A DNA stretch of 64,000 bases from Crassaminicella profunda (GTDB lineage Bacteria > Bacillota > Clostridia > Peptostreptococcales > Thermotaleaceae), in NCBI RefSeq assembly GCF_019884785.1, contig NZ_CP082326.1, forward strand, positions 2,907,355-2,971,354, given 5' to 3'. This document shows positions 18,838-27,815 of the stretch, piece after piece. Positions within the stretch are counted from its first letter, which is position 1. Each line of letters begins with the position of its first letter. The notes beneath the pieces were generated by a model. The model made no database searches. It saw only the letters and a list, made by a program, of their open reading frames with translations, and had not been told where the DNA came from. The position numbers were made by a program, and so were the translations under genes.

Positions 18838-20475
18838 CTAAATCAATATATAAAAGACCGTTCCTTTATTTAATATACTTTCAACCCATATTTTTCCATC
18901 ATGTTTATCAATAATTTCCTTTGTAATATATAATCCTAGTCCTATAGATTCTTTATTTGCATTTTTTCCTTTGTAGTACCTATCAAAAATATATGGCAAC
19001 TCTTCTTGATGGATCCCCATGCCATTATCCTTTATAGCTATTTTTATTTTTTCATCTTTTATACCTTCCGTAATAATCTTTATAAAACCTTCTTCTTTAC
19101 TATATTTAATTGCATTTATCATTATATTTTCAATAGCTCTATAAAATTTTAATCTATCTACTTTTTTATTCATATTTGCTTTTTCATCTAATTCTAATAG
19201 CAGTTGAATATTTTTATCTTGAGCTTTCAATTCTATATTCTCCACTATATTTTTAATAAGACCATTGATATTCACATCTTCTCGTTCCAAAATAAATTTA
19301 CGATCTTTCAATCTAGCTACTAAAAAAAAGTCATTGATCAGATCATTTAAATATTTTGTTCTTTCATGAATTCTTTTTATATACCTATCTTTATCTTCTT
19401 TTCTTGCTTCTCCATCTATAATCGCCTGTGTATACCCAATGATTACTGTAATAGGTGTTCTTAAATCATGGGATATATTGGTCATCAGCTGCGTTTTATC
19501 TTTATTAGCTTCTTCTGCTTCTTTTTTTGCTTTGATTAAATTTCTAAAGGTTTTGTATAAATAATAAATTACCCATAACAATATAGTACTAAGCAGTACT
19601 ATCATAAATATAAGCTTTTCTTCTCTATCACTATTTTTAGGCATAACCAATGCTTTCTCATAAAGCTCCTGATCATCTATATTTTTGATAACTTTATTAA
19701 TGATAGGAATCAATTCACCAAAATCTTTTCTTACACCAATATATATTTTATTTTTTTGCTTTAGCTCTCCAATGATTTTTATATCATTATAGTCACCCTT
19801 CTCTTTATAATAGGTAAATACAGGAATATCGCTTATAGTATACTCAGCTTTTTTACTTGAAATATATGATAGAGCCTTTTCCATACTTTTAACTCCAATA
19901 ATTTTAGCATCAGAATTTTGTTTTGCAACAATATCTAAAAACCAATAGCCCTTAGGACCAACAAACATTTTCCCTTTAACTTGTGTAATATCATTAAACA
20001 ACTTTGGATTATCTTTATGTCCAAGGATTACTTGGGTCATTTCTATATACGCAGTTGAATAATCTAAATACTTATTTCTTTCTTTTGTAAAAGATACTGC
20101 TGGCAAAATATCTATTCTTTTTTCAGAAGTACTTTGTAATATTTCCTCCCACGTTTCTTTTTGACTGTTTTTATAAACTTTGAATTTTAATCCAGTTAAT
20201 TGATTAAGTGTCTTAATAATTTCTATCCCTATCCCCTTTGGATTACCATTTTTATCTATATATTCTATAGGCGTATAATCCTCTGCTATCCCTACATAGA
20301 TATCTTTATTTTGATACTTTTCTATCCATTTTAATTCTTTATCTGTAAAAATTTCTTTTTTAATATTACTTTTATCGCTTTTTATGTAGACATCTTTCGC
20401 CTCTTTATTTTTATCCATTGAAAATCCCATTACTATTAGTAATACTACAATTACGATTATACAACTTTTTTTCAT
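18838..20475 (-). CDS. Membrane sensor histidine kinase with periplasmic-binding-protein sensor domain
   Basis: The 545-residue protein has an N-terminal signal/anchor, then an SBP_bac_3-type domain at about residues 40-280 (YVGIAEDYTPIEYID, KGIGIEIIKTLN, VSFTKERNKYLDYS). A single membrane helix follows near 286-308. The cytoplasmic part has the phosphoacceptor H-box SHDLRTP, N-box NAIKYS, DNGMGI and GLGLYI. It resembles BvgS-like kinases that sense a small solute outside the cell; the ligand is unknown. It is divergently transcribed from an OmpR-type regulator at 20703, its likely partner. The ATG follows AAGGGGG. The neighbouring SLH gene is a plausible target. Confidence 0.88.
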   Translation of the reverse strand: MKKSCIIVIVVLLIVMGFSMDKNKEAKDVYIKSDKSNIKKEIFTDKELKWIEKYQNKDIYVGIAEDYTPIEYIDKNGNPKGIGIEIIKTLNQLTGLKFKVYKNSQKETWEEILQSTSEKRIDILPAVSFTKERNKYLDYSTAYIEMTQVILGHKDNPKLFNDITQVKGKMFVGPKGYWFLDIVAKQNSDAKIIGVKSMEKALSYISSKKAEYTISDIPVFTYYKEKGDYNDIKIIGELKQKNKIYIGVRKDFGELIPIINKVIKNIDDQELYEKALVMPKNSDREEKLIFMIVLLSTILLWVIYYLYKTFRNLIKAKKEAEEANKDKTQLMTNISHDLRTPITVIIGYTQAIIDGEARKEDKDRYIKRIHERTKYLNDLINDFFLVARLKDRKFILEREDVNINGLIKNIVENIELKAQDKNIQLLLELDEKANMNKKVDRLKFYRAIENIMINAIKYSKEEGFIKIITEGIKDEKIKIAIKDNGMGIHQEELPYIFDRYYKGKNANKESIGLGLYITKEIIDKHDGKIWVESILNKGTVFYILI

Positions 20476-20614
20476 ATTTACCCCCTTGATTCAACCTTTT
20501 CATTTCTTTTTATTTTGTAAATAATTCACTTTTCTTAATATATATTTATTATACAGTATTAAATTTAGTGTTTTTTAGACATTTTCCCTTTTTATTCTAT
20601 ATTTTTTCTTTTTT

Positions 20615-20642
20615 CTTAACTTAACAAATGATAAAATATAAT
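20615..20642 (+). promoter_or_regulatory. Probable promoter of the 20703 response regulator
   Basis: CTTAAC (20615-20620) and a consensus TATAAT (20637-20642) are 16 bp apart, about 60 bp before the start codon. A small hairpin (GCGTAA/TTACGC, 20672-20685) lies in the leader near the start. Confidence 0.5.
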
Positions 20643-20702
20643 ATATACAGATTTTTATGAGAGAAAGGTAGGCGTAAAGTTACGCTTTGGTAACGAATAT
20701 AA

Positions 20703-21395
20703 ATGAGCAAATATAATATACTAGTTGTTGATGACGACCCCGATATCGTTGAAGTGATAACACTTTATCTTAGAAATTCAGGATATAATGTAGATACTGC
20801 CAGCAATTGCAATGCGGCATTAGAAAAGATTAAAAATAAATGCTTTCATTTAATACTATTAGATATTATGCTACCAGACTTTGATGGAACGATTCTTTGT
20901 CAAAAAATCAGACAATATCTATTTTGCCCTATTATCTTTATCAGCTGTATTGATGATGAGGATCATATACTTAATGCATTAAATTTGGGTGGAGATGATT
21001 ATATAAGAAAACCCTTTAATCCCAAAGAGTTAGTGGCACGTGTCAAATCTAATTTAAGAAGAGTAGCCTATGAACAAAATAAAAATACACTTAACAATAA
21101 AAAATTAACCATTAAAGATTTAACTATTGATATAGAAAAATGTACCGTTCTTAATAAAAATAAAGAAATACCTTTATCCCCTATAGAATTTGATATTCTC
21201 CTATTTATGATTAATTACCCTAACAAGATCTTAAGCTACTCTGAAATATATGAACATGTATGGAAGTGTAAAAGTTTAGGAGATATAAGAACAGTAATGG
21301 TTCATGTCAGTAATCTAAGAAAAAAAATAGAGGCTAGTGGTTGTATAAAATATATAAAAACCATAAAAAGAAAAGGGTATATGTTTTTATCCTAA
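20703..21395 (+). CDS. OmpR/PhoB-family response regulator
   Basis: The 230-residue protein has a receiver domain (VVDDDPDIVEV, phosphoacceptor in LILLDIMLPD, GGDDYIRKPF) and a C-terminal winged-helix domain (LSPIEFDILLFM, RTVMVHVSNLRKKIE, IKRKGYMF). It should be phosphorylated by the divergent kinase and bind paired direct repeats. The ribosome binding site is weak (GGTAACG). Its likely sites are the paired TCTTTA boxes upstream of three surface-protein genes, but that link is inferred from proximity and from the 11-bp spacing typical of the family. Confidence 0.92.
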   Translation: MSKYNILVVDDDPDIVEVITLYLRNSGYNVDTASNCNAALEKIKNKCFHLILLDIMLPDFDGTILCQKIRQYLFCPIIFISCIDDEDHILNALNLGGDDYIRKPFNPKELVARVKSNLRRVAYEQNKNTLNNKKLTIKDLTIDIEKCTVLNKNKEIPLSPIEFDILLFMINYPNKILSYSEIYEHVWKCKSLGDIRTVMVHVSNLRKKIEASGCIKYIKTIKRKGYMFLS

Positions 21396-21484
21396 ACCTT
21401 ATAACTGAACAACTACACAGCCACCCCCCTTTGTATTTTTTCTGTTTTTCAGGGGAAGTTTTCGAATGTTTTTTATTATTCATA

Positions 21485-21513
21485 TTGACAAAACAAAAAA
21501 ACAAATATATAAT
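21485..21513 (+). promoter_or_regulatory. Consensus promoter of the trpB T-box leader
   Basis: TTGACA (21485-21490) and TATAAT (21508-21513) match the vegetative consensus exactly with a 17-bp spacer. Transcription would start about 25 bp before the T-box stem I. Confidence 0.85.
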
Positions 21514-21542
21514 AATTTTCAACATCATAAACACAAATCGTT

Positions 21543-21802
21543 GAATAAGAAGAGTAAGTATATTGAAAAATCTTAGAGAGTCGGTGCTGGTGGAAATCCG
21601 ATATTTGTAGGTATACTGAATGGACTTATGAGTTGGAGCTGAAATTTTTAGTAGGCAACACGGGCATCTCCCGTTATAGAGATAGGATATCGGAAATTTT
21701 CCCGTATCTGAAAAAGTGGGTTATTATTTTAATAACCAATTGAGGTGGCACCACGTAAATAGCGTCCTCTATATGTTTTTATAAACATGTAGAGGATTTT
21801 TT
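21543..21802 (+). promoter_or_regulatory. T-box leader, tryptophan-specific
   Basis: Stem I begins with the conserved GAATAAGAAGAGTAA. The specifier region reads GAATGGACTT, giving UGG (21621-21623), the Trp codon. The antiterminator T-box sequence is GAGGTGGCACCACG near 21742-21755. It is followed by a terminator hairpin (CCTCTA...TAGAGG, 21766-21795) and seven T residues. Uncharged tRNA-Trp should stabilise the antiterminator and allow trpB expression. Confidence 0.93.
21766..21802 (+). terminator. T-box terminator hairpin
   Basis: The stem pairs CCTCTAtATGTTT with AAACATgTAGAGG around a short loop and ends in a run of seven T. It forms when tRNA-Trp is charged. Confidence 0.9.
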
Positions 21803-21937
21803 AATTTCCGGAATAATTATTAAATGCTATATGCATACTTTAAAACGTAAACTTTTTTGTTTAAGTTCAAAATAAATTTTTATAAACATTTTGCACTTAT
21901 TATTTCAAGAAAATTCAAACTATAGGAGGCTTTTCAC

Positions 21938-23113
21938 ATGATAAAAAACAACAATGGCTATTTTGGAGAATTTGGAGGAAGTTATGTACCTGAACCATTA
22001 AAAGAAGTTTTAAAAGAGGTAGAAGAAAAATTTTATCAATTTATTAACGATCCTGAATTTCTTAAAGAGTTAGCTTATTATCAAAAGCAATATATAGGTC
22101 GCGAAAATCCCCTTTATTTTGCTGAAAGATTAACACAAAAAATAGGTGGCGCTAAAATTTATCTTAAAAGAGAAGATTTAAATCATACAGGTGCCCATAA
22201 AATTAACAACGCTATTGGCCAAGCCCTTTTAGCAAAAAAAATGGGTAAAAAAAGAATTATCGCTGAAACAGGAGCTGGACAGCATGGTGTTGCTACAGCA
22301 ACAGTTTGCGCTTTATTTGGAATGGATTGCACTATTTATATGGGAGAAATTGATATCAAAAGACAAGCACTAAATGTTTTCAAAATGGAGCTTCTTGGTG
22401 CAAAAGTTGTTCCTGTAACTAGGGGAACTGCTACCTTAAAGGATGCTGTAGATGCGGCACTCGAAGATTTTGTTGAAAATGCTCATAATACTTTCTATCT
22501 TTTAGGTTCTGCTGTAGGACCTCACCCTTATCCTTCTATGGTAAGAGAATTTCAAAGTATTATTGGAAAAGAAGCAAGAAAACAAATATTAGATCTAGAA
22601 GGAAAACTTCCTGACTATATCATTGCAGCAGTAGGTGGCGGTAGTAATGCTATAGGACTTTTTCATCCATTTGTAGATGATAAGGATGTAAAAATCATTG
22701 GTGTAGAACCTGCTGGTAAAGGTCTTGATACACCTGATCATGCTGCATCTATCGTAAAGGGAAGTGTTGGAATTATTCATGGATTTAAATGCTATACCCT
22801 TCAAGATGAAAAGGGTGAACCCCTTCCTGTTCACTCTGTAGCAGCAGGACTTGATTATCCTGGAGTTGGTCCTGAACATAGTTATTATAAATCTATAGGT
22901 CGTGCTGATTATGTAGGGATTACTGATAAAGAAGCACTAGATACTTTCTTTGAGTTATCTAAAATAGAAGGGATTATCCCCGCTATTGAAAGTGCCCATG
23001 CTGTTGCTTATGGAATAAAGCTTGCAAAAGATTTAGAGAAAGATAAAATCATCATTATTAATCTTTCTGGTAGGGGAGATAAAGACATAACACAGGTAAA
23101 AGAAATGCTGTAG
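21938..23113 (+). CDS. trpB: Tryptophan synthase beta chain
   Basis: The 391-residue protein joins indole and serine to make tryptophan, using pyridoxal phosphate. It has the PLP lysine in HTGAHKINN, the catalytic glutamate region AETGAGQHG, the phosphate loop GGGSNAIG and the usual TrpB1 length. The ATG follows ATAGGAGGC. The gene stands alone: no trpA, trpC, trpD, trpE or trpF is near, and a terminator follows directly. A Trp T-box controls it. It may serve indole salvage, or pair with a trpA elsewhere in the genome. Confidence 0.95.
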   Translation: MIKNNNGYFGEFGGSYVPEPLKEVLKEVEEKFYQFINDPEFLKELAYYQKQYIGRENPLYFAERLTQKIGGAKIYLKREDLNHTGAHKINNAIGQALLAKKMGKKRIIAETGAGQHGVATATVCALFGMDCTIYMGEIDIKRQALNVFKMELLGAKVVPVTRGTATLKDAVDAALEDFVENAHNTFYLLGSAVGPHPYPSMVREFQSIIGKEARKQILDLEGKLPDYIIAAVGGGSNAIGLFHPFVDDKDVKIIGVEPAGKGLDTPDHAASIVKGSVGIIHGFKCYTLQDEKGEPLPVHSVAAGLDYPGVGPEHSYYKSIGRADYVGITDKEALDTFFELSKIEGIIPAIESAHAVAYGIKLAKDLEKDKIIIINLSGRGDKDITQVKEML

Positions 23114-23117
23114 TAAT

Positions 23118-23145
23118 TATGGCGAGATCACTAAATCTCGCCATA
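23118..23145 (+). terminator. Terminator after trpB
   Basis: A perfect stem (ATGGCGAGAT at 23119-23128 with ATCTCGCCAT at 23135-23144) is followed by a T-rich but interrupted tail. Confidence 0.7.
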
Positions 23146-23180
23146 TATTCCTTATTCCTCAATATGTTTTTTTAGGTAAT

Positions 23181-23921
23181 CTATTCTTTACTTTTATAGA
23201 ATGCATCTAGTTGTTTTCTTTCTTCCTGTGTAAGATCTTTAGATTTATAAAAGAATTTTACTTTTTTATCTCGTAAATCCACCTTCACATTTACATCATA
23301 TTGGTCATATGTAAATTCTAAATGAGTAGATGTTTTTGTAGAATAACCCTTATGTACCTTTACAAACTTTAGTTTTGCTACATCTTCTATAATTTGTTTA
23401 CTCTTTAAGAAGTTCATAGCAATCTTTTTCTTTTCTTCAAGCGAAAGTTTTTGAATTTTCTTAGCCTTCATTGTAGCATCTTCTATTTGACATTGACTGG
23501 TAATAACTTCCGCTGTATTTGCATTGATCGCAACTTCATAGATTTTCTTTTCTTTTTTTTCTTTATTCATATAAAACCATACTGCATACCACTCTGGTTC
23601 ATAAACTGAATAGCCTCCACTAATATGTATCCCTAATTCTGTATTTTTTTCATCTACTTCTGTTTGAAAATATTTATTTATTGCCTCTTTTGCAAGCTCT
23701 TTTGCTTTTTCCTTAGATACCTTCACTTGAATCACTTCTTCATACTGATTCATAGCAGAATAAGTTTTTTCCTCTTCTATCGCTGTTGTTTTCACTACTT
23801 TTTTTTCAACTGTTTTTTCTATAGGAGCTTGGTTTTGCATTGCTTGTGAAGAACTACAACCGCTTAATAGCATAGTTCCCATAACAACTGCACAAATCCC
23901 TTTTTTCCATTGTTTTTTCAT
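23181..23921 (-). CDS. Lipoprotein with PepSY-like region
   Basis: The 246-residue protein has a lipoprotein signal with lipobox LLSGC (Cys near residue 22). The body carries alpha/beta units of the PepSY type (VSKEKAKELAKEAINKYF, then IYEVAINANTAEVI), followed by a second, degenerate unit. Such domains are often found in secreted inhibitors or cell-envelope lipoproteins; the exact role here is unknown. Its promoter has the TTTACA double box shared with three other transcription units of this island. It has its own ribosome binding site (AAAGGGAGG). Confidence 0.75.
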   Translation of the reverse strand: MKKQWKKGICAVVMGTMLLSGCSSSQAMQNQAPIEKTVEKKVVKTTAIEEEKTYSAMNQYEEVIQVKVSKEKAKELAKEAINKYFQTEVDEKNTELGIHISGGYSVYEPEWYAVWFYMNKEKKEKKIYEVAINANTAEVITSQCQIEDATMKAKKIQKLSLEEKKKIAMNFLKSKQIIEDVAKLKFVKVHKGYSTKTSTHLEFTYDQYDVNVKVDLRDKKVKFFYKSKDLTQEERKQLDAFYKSKE

Positions 23922-23952
23922 TTTATAATTCCCTCCCTTTCTTTATATATTT

Positions 23953-24006
23953 AGTATAAAGAAGGATTATATAAAAACTATATAGGTTTTGTAAACAATT
24001 TGTAAA
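23953..24006 (-). promoter_or_regulatory. TTTACA operator/promoter, copy a
   Basis: TTTACA boxes on the minus strand (complements 24001-24006 and 23990-23995) are 11 bp apart. A -10-like TATACT (complement 23953-23958) is downstream at the same distance as in the other three copies. Confidence 0.65.
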
Positions 24007-24097
24007 TAAATTTTCATATGATACTACCTCATACTCGTATATTCATCTTTCTTACAAAATTTCCAAAAATATTTTTTCTATAGTTATACACAATTTT

Positions 24098-24137
24098 AAA
24101 ATGAAGCTACCTATTCTGATAGCTTCATTTTTTATCT
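24098..24137 (-). terminator. Terminator after the 24142-26325 gene
   Basis: A perfect 12-bp stem pairs AAAATGAAGCTA (24098-24109) with TAGCTTCATTTT (24120-24131). It is A/T-flanked on both sides. Confidence 0.75.
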
Positions 24138-24141
24138 ATTT

Positions 24142-26325
24142 TTATTCATTTAAATAAGTAGTAATCTTATTCTCAAGATTCTGAATCAATTCTTCCTGTG
24201 CTATTTCTCCTTTTACATATTTTCCAAAGGAATCCTTTACAACGCTTCTGATTTGAGGATCTAGTGAAACATCTACCTTCATATTTTCTAAAGCATTTTT
24301 AACCTGCTTCACTTCCTCTTCTGTAAGGGGATAAGAGTATATGATATAATCTTCACTAATATATGCCCTTGGCTCTTTTTCTTTCTTTTTGCACTTTTCT
24401 AATCTATCTAGATTATTTTTCTTTTTCACTGAAAATTTACTATAAAAATCATCTCCACGATAATTATTCGCCATGAATTTAAGAAAATCCCAAGCAATTT
24501 CTTTATTTTTTGACTGTCTATTTAATCCATATCCAAAGGGTTCATAGGTGAATTCCCCATTTCCTTTGTCTGTAGGATAAGGATAAAGTTGATAATTTTC
24601 TATATCATTTTTTATCTGATCGAATCCATCAACTCCAATAATTTCAAGATTTTTTTTATTAAAAAATGCTACTTCTCCCATTCTTTTTTGTTCCCCTATA
24701 TCCATCATTCTCTCTATTTCATTATGATAAAGTTTTTCATCATAAATAGCTTCTACATCTTTTAATAAATCTTTAAAAGCTTCACTATTGAAATTTGTTT
24801 TTTTGTTTTCATAATCAATCCATTTATCTATTTCTCCTAAGAAAAACATCTCTATTAGCTCTTGCTTATCCATTTTCACGAGCCCATAAATCCCATTATT
24901 TTTAGAAATTTCTCTTAGAGCTTTCATAAAACTTTCTCTATTCCAATTTTCTTTATTTATAATAATATTTTTTTCATTTATCAGCTTTTGATCTGCAATT
25001 AATCCTCCTATAGTAAAATTTATAGGAAGTGCATAATAATTATTTTGATATTGATAACTATCAAGAACAGTCTTATAATACTCATTTATATCAAAATCTT
25101 TATCTTTTTCCATATAAGCAGTTAAATTTTCAAATATCTCATTTTTCATGAATTTTTTCATGGGTAAATGCTCTGTTGGAATCAAATCTTCCCCTTCTCC
25201 TGCTAACATTTCTGTATTTATCTTTTTTAAATAATCAGAAATATAATCTTCTTTGTAATCATATTGATTTACTTTTACAACTACATCTGGATTTTTTTTC
25301 ATATACTTTATAGCTAATTCTTTGATTTCTTCTTGTTGATATTTTGTATTAACTCCTACTTTAATAATTTTTTTATTGCTTTTTGGTGGAATTCCTTTTT
25401 TCTTTTTCATCATAACGATCTTAGAACAGTCTTTTTCTAACTCATAAGTAATAAAATTCATAAATAACGTTCCTTGATTATTAACAGCAAATCCATTGAT
25501 CTGCGTATTTGTTAATAAAAGAATAGGTACATTTTCTCCATCTATAACAGTTCCTAATAAATTTCCTTCCATATCAAAAGACTCTATTATCATCTTGTCT
25601 GAAAAATACAACAATTTCTTTTCTTGTAAATCAAAATCTAATTTTGTTATATTGCTTGATTCTCCTATTTTTTTCTTAAAAACAAAATTATTTCCATCTA
25701 TTTCTTTTTTTGCTAAAAATAGTCCTTCCTCATCTTTAATTAATGCATAAATACTATTGTCTATTTTTACAAAATCTTTTACATTTGCTTTAATAAGCGT
25801 CTTTACGATATTTCCTTTTTCATCTATTTGTAAAAGTATATTGCTATCATTCTTATAAATAAAATTCTTATTTTTAGTAATATACATTCTTCCAAAATCA
25901 CTATTTTCCCATCCACCCATATCATTTGGTGCAATAGAAATTTTCTTGATTACTTTTCCTTTTTCATCTAATTTCCATATTTCATGGACAAGTTCTTTCC
26001 CTGGCTTTTTAGGTCCCACTTCTCTTATGTCCATATATATTTTTTTTTCTTCATCTTGTCCAATGGCAAAAGGTATTTTATAAGAATCTTTAGGTATTTC
26101 TACTTTAATTTCTTTTGTAACCTTTCCAGTTTCATCATATTTTCTAATTTTATTGTCTTCTAATAATGCATACATATTTTTATACTCATCATTAGTAAAT
26201 CCTATAATACGTTCCTTACTATTATTAAAAGCTTCTTCTTCATAATAAAATTTACTTTTCTCTCCACAACCTACTAAAGAAAAGATGATTACTACCATAC
26301 AAAAGAAAATCATATTTCTTTTCAT
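24142..26325 (-). CDS. Lipoprotein fusing a propeller-like domain to an ABC solute-binding domain (paralog 1)
   Basis: About 727 residues from the ATG at 26325, which has better spacing to GGAGG than the ATG at 26331. A lipobox SLVGC follows the signal. Residues about 25-325 contain repeated blade-like motifs (IRKYDETGKV, IWKLDEKGKV, IIESFDMEGNLLG). Residues about 335-715 form a family 1 solute-binding domain (IIKVGVNT, YYALPINFTIGGL, FGYGLNRQSKNKEIAWDFLKF). Two paralogs lie at 30101 and 33198. It is probably membrane-anchored outside the cell and serves the ABC permeases at 39672-41393. It follows a small lipoprotein gene by about 40 bp, likely one operon. Confidence 0.82.
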   Translation of the reverse strand: MKRNMIFFCMVVIIFSLVGCGEKSKFYYEEEAFNNSKERIIGFTNDEYKNMYALLEDNKIRKYDETGKVTKEIKVEIPKDSYKIPFAIGQDEEKKIYMDIREVGPKKPGKELVHEIWKLDEKGKVIKKISIAPNDMGGWENSDFGRMYITKNKNFIYKNDSNILLQIDEKGNIVKTLIKANVKDFVKIDNSIYALIKDEEGLFLAKKEIDGNNFVFKKKIGESSNITKLDFDLQEKKLLYFSDKMIIESFDMEGNLLGTVIDGENVPILLLTNTQINGFAVNNQGTLFMNFITYELEKDCSKIVMMKKKKGIPPKSNKKIIKVGVNTKYQQEEIKELAIKYMKKNPDVVVKVNQYDYKEDYISDYLKKINTEMLAGEGEDLIPTEHLPMKKFMKNEIFENLTAYMEKDKDFDINEYYKTVLDSYQYQNNYYALPINFTIGGLIADQKLINEKNIIINKENWNRESFMKALREISKNNGIYGLVKMDKQELIEMFFLGEIDKWIDYENKKTNFNSEAFKDLLKDVEAIYDEKLYHNEIERMMDIGEQKRMGEVAFFNKKNLEIIGVDGFDQIKNDIENYQLYPYPTDKGNGEFTYEPFGYGLNRQSKNKEIAWDFLKFMANNYRGDDFYSKFSVKKKNNLDRLEKCKKKEKEPRAYISEDYIIYSYPLTEEEVKQVKNALENMKVDVSLDPQIRSVVKDSFGKYVKGEIAQEELIQNLENKITTYLNE

Positions 26326-26369
26326 TCTCATTTCCCTCCTTTTTTGTATTCCTTATATAATTCATATTT

Positions 26370-26924
26370 TTATTTATTTATTTCAGTGAATTCTATTTTT
26401 TCTAGCATCTCTTTAGCAGAATCAAATACTAGTGATTTACCCATTTTTTCGTCCTCTGTATCCTCTGGAAATTTACTCTTATCTGGAACAGCAATTACAT
26501 ATACAAATCCATTCGCTTCATGGGTTTCTACTTGAACTTGCTCTCCTAAAAATATAGTATTTTCTTTTGTTAAAAAATCTTCTATCTTATAATTATTTTC
26601 TTTCATTTTCTCCCATTGCTCTTTTTTAATAAGATAAATTCCAGCTAACTGAGTTTCTAAATCTTTATAACCCCATTCTATACTACTATATATATCAACA
26701 CTATATTCTGACTTGTTTTTAATCTGATAATTTCCATTTACCATACCTAAAATATCATCATAATTATCTACCCAGGCTTTTGAATATGAAAATTTAATCC
26801 CCATTTGGCTATCTTCATAAGCTTGAGGTGCAGAATCCTCTTGTCCTTGTGTACTTTTCCCACACCCTACAATAGAAATACTTAGTATTACCGCCATTAT
26901 CATTGCTACTATTTTCTTATTCAT
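26370..26924 (-). CDS. Small lipoprotein, unknown function
   Basis: The 184-residue protein has a lipobox SIVGC near residue 21 and then a globular region with FSYSKAWVDNY. No catalytic motif is visible. It is the first gene behind TTTACA operator copy b and is followed within about 40 bp by the propeller/solute-binding lipoprotein gene, so the two should be co-transcribed. It could be an accessory of that binding protein. Confidence 0.7.
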   Translation of the reverse strand: MNKKIVAMIMAVILSISIVGCGKSTQGQEDSAPQAYEDSQMGIKFSYSKAWVDNYDDILGMVNGNYQIKNKSEYSVDIYSSIEWGYKDLETQLAGIYLIKKEQWEKMKENNYKIEDFLTKENTIFLGEQVQVETHEANGFVYVIAVPDKSKFPEDTEDEKMGKSLVFDSAKEMLEKIEFTEINK

Positions 26925-26981
26925 ACTAAAACATCCTCTCTTCTACTCATTTTTTAATTTTATTTAAAAACTTATAATACA

Positions 26982-27035
26982 ATCATAAATTTCAATTGTA
27001 TAGAAAGTTTATGATTTTTGTAAAGAATATGTAAA
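26982..27035 (-). promoter_or_regulatory. TTTACA operator/promoter, copy b
   Basis: Minus-strand TTTACA boxes (complements 27030-27035 and 27019-27024) are 11 bp apart, followed by CATAAACTTTC and a TATGAT -10 (26982-26987). The box-to--10 distance equals that in copies a, c and d. Confidence 0.7.
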
Positions 27036-27037
27036 AA

Positions 27038-27069
27038 GGAATAGAGAATCTATTAAAATTCTCTACTCC
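27038..27069 (-). terminator. Terminator overlapping the end of the 27063 lipoprotein gene
   Basis: A 12-nt stem (GGAATAGAGAAT with ATTCTCTACTCC, one mismatch) is followed on the minus strand by five T residues. The T-run runs straight into the TTTACA operator of the next gene. Confidence 0.7.
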
Positions 27070-27815
27070 TCTAATTCCATTTTCATATAATCAATACTCG
27101 CTACAACCCCTCTACTAAACTCCTCCACTCTTTTTGTATTTGTATTGACTCTTATAAATACTTTATTGGTAGCTTCCTTTGGATCCTCATATAAAAAATA
27201 ATACATCCACACATTTTTTTTATTCAATTCTTTTACTAATTTCATTTTATCAGTTTTGAAAATTTTATTTTTTCTGATAAAGTCACCTACAATCTGTTTT
27301 GCTTCTTCTAAAGTAATATTTTCATTTGTTTTTTCTTTTTTCGAATCATATTCATTGTAACTTATATTTAAGATTTCTCCTGTTTCACCATCTACTCTAG
27401 TAATATACATGAAATATTTTCTTTTTTTGAAAGTTTCTGATTTTCTACTTGTATGCCAATATAACACATAAAATCCTTTTTTTAAAATATCTTTATAGTC
27501 CATCTTTATTTGTAAATACTTTTCGATTTCCATCTCTTCTAAACTTTCTTTTACTTCATCAAAAGTGACATAATTCATAGTGTAGATAAGATCCTCTTCA
27601 TTAATCTCTAAATTATAATACTTCTTAAAGGCCTTTAATGTTTTTTCTTTTAATTCTTCTTCTGTAAATTTTTCTAGAGGTTTCTTTAAGGTTAATTTCT
27701 CTTCTTTTTCTATTTGATCAATCATCAATTGATCCTTTTTTATTTCAGAAAAATTTTCACAGCCTGCAAGGAGGATCATACTAATCAATAGTAGCAGCAT
27801 TATTTTCTGATTCAT
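27063..27815 (-). CDS. Lipoprotein encoded with a two-component system
   Basis: The 250-residue protein has the lipobox LLAGC near residue 19. Charged alpha/beta units resemble degenerate PepSY domains (ITLEEAKQIVGDFIRK, then VFIRVNTNTKRV). Its start overlaps the 3' end of the sensor kinase gene by 35 bp, so the regulator, kinase and lipoprotein form one operon. An envelope lipoprotein tied to a kinase may modulate signal detection; this is inference from gene order. Confidence 0.72.
   Translation of the reverse strand: MNQKIMLLLLISMILLAGCENFSEIKKDQLMIDQIEKEEKLTLKKPLEKFTEEELKEKTLKAFKKYYNLEINEEDLIYTMNYVTFDEVKESLEEMEIEKYLQIKMDYKDILKKGFYVLYWHTSRKSETFKKRKYFMYITRVDGETGEILNISYNEYDSKKEKTNENITLEEAKQIVGDFIRKNKIFKTDKMKLVKELNKKNVWMYYFLYEDPKEATNKVFIRVNTNTKRVEEFSRGVVASIDYMKMELEE

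Larger units (their letters stand above)
21396..21937 (+). other. Intergenic region upstream of trpB, 542 bp
   Basis: This stretch holds a consensus promoter (21485-21513) and a full T-box leader with terminator (21543-21802). About 135 bp between that terminator and trpB contain only the ribosome binding site. Confidence 0.8.

Noticed and set aside
20672-20685. Riboswitch in the leader of the response regulator gene
   Set aside because: Only a 6-bp hairpin with a 2-nt loop is visible; no known riboswitch consensus matches.
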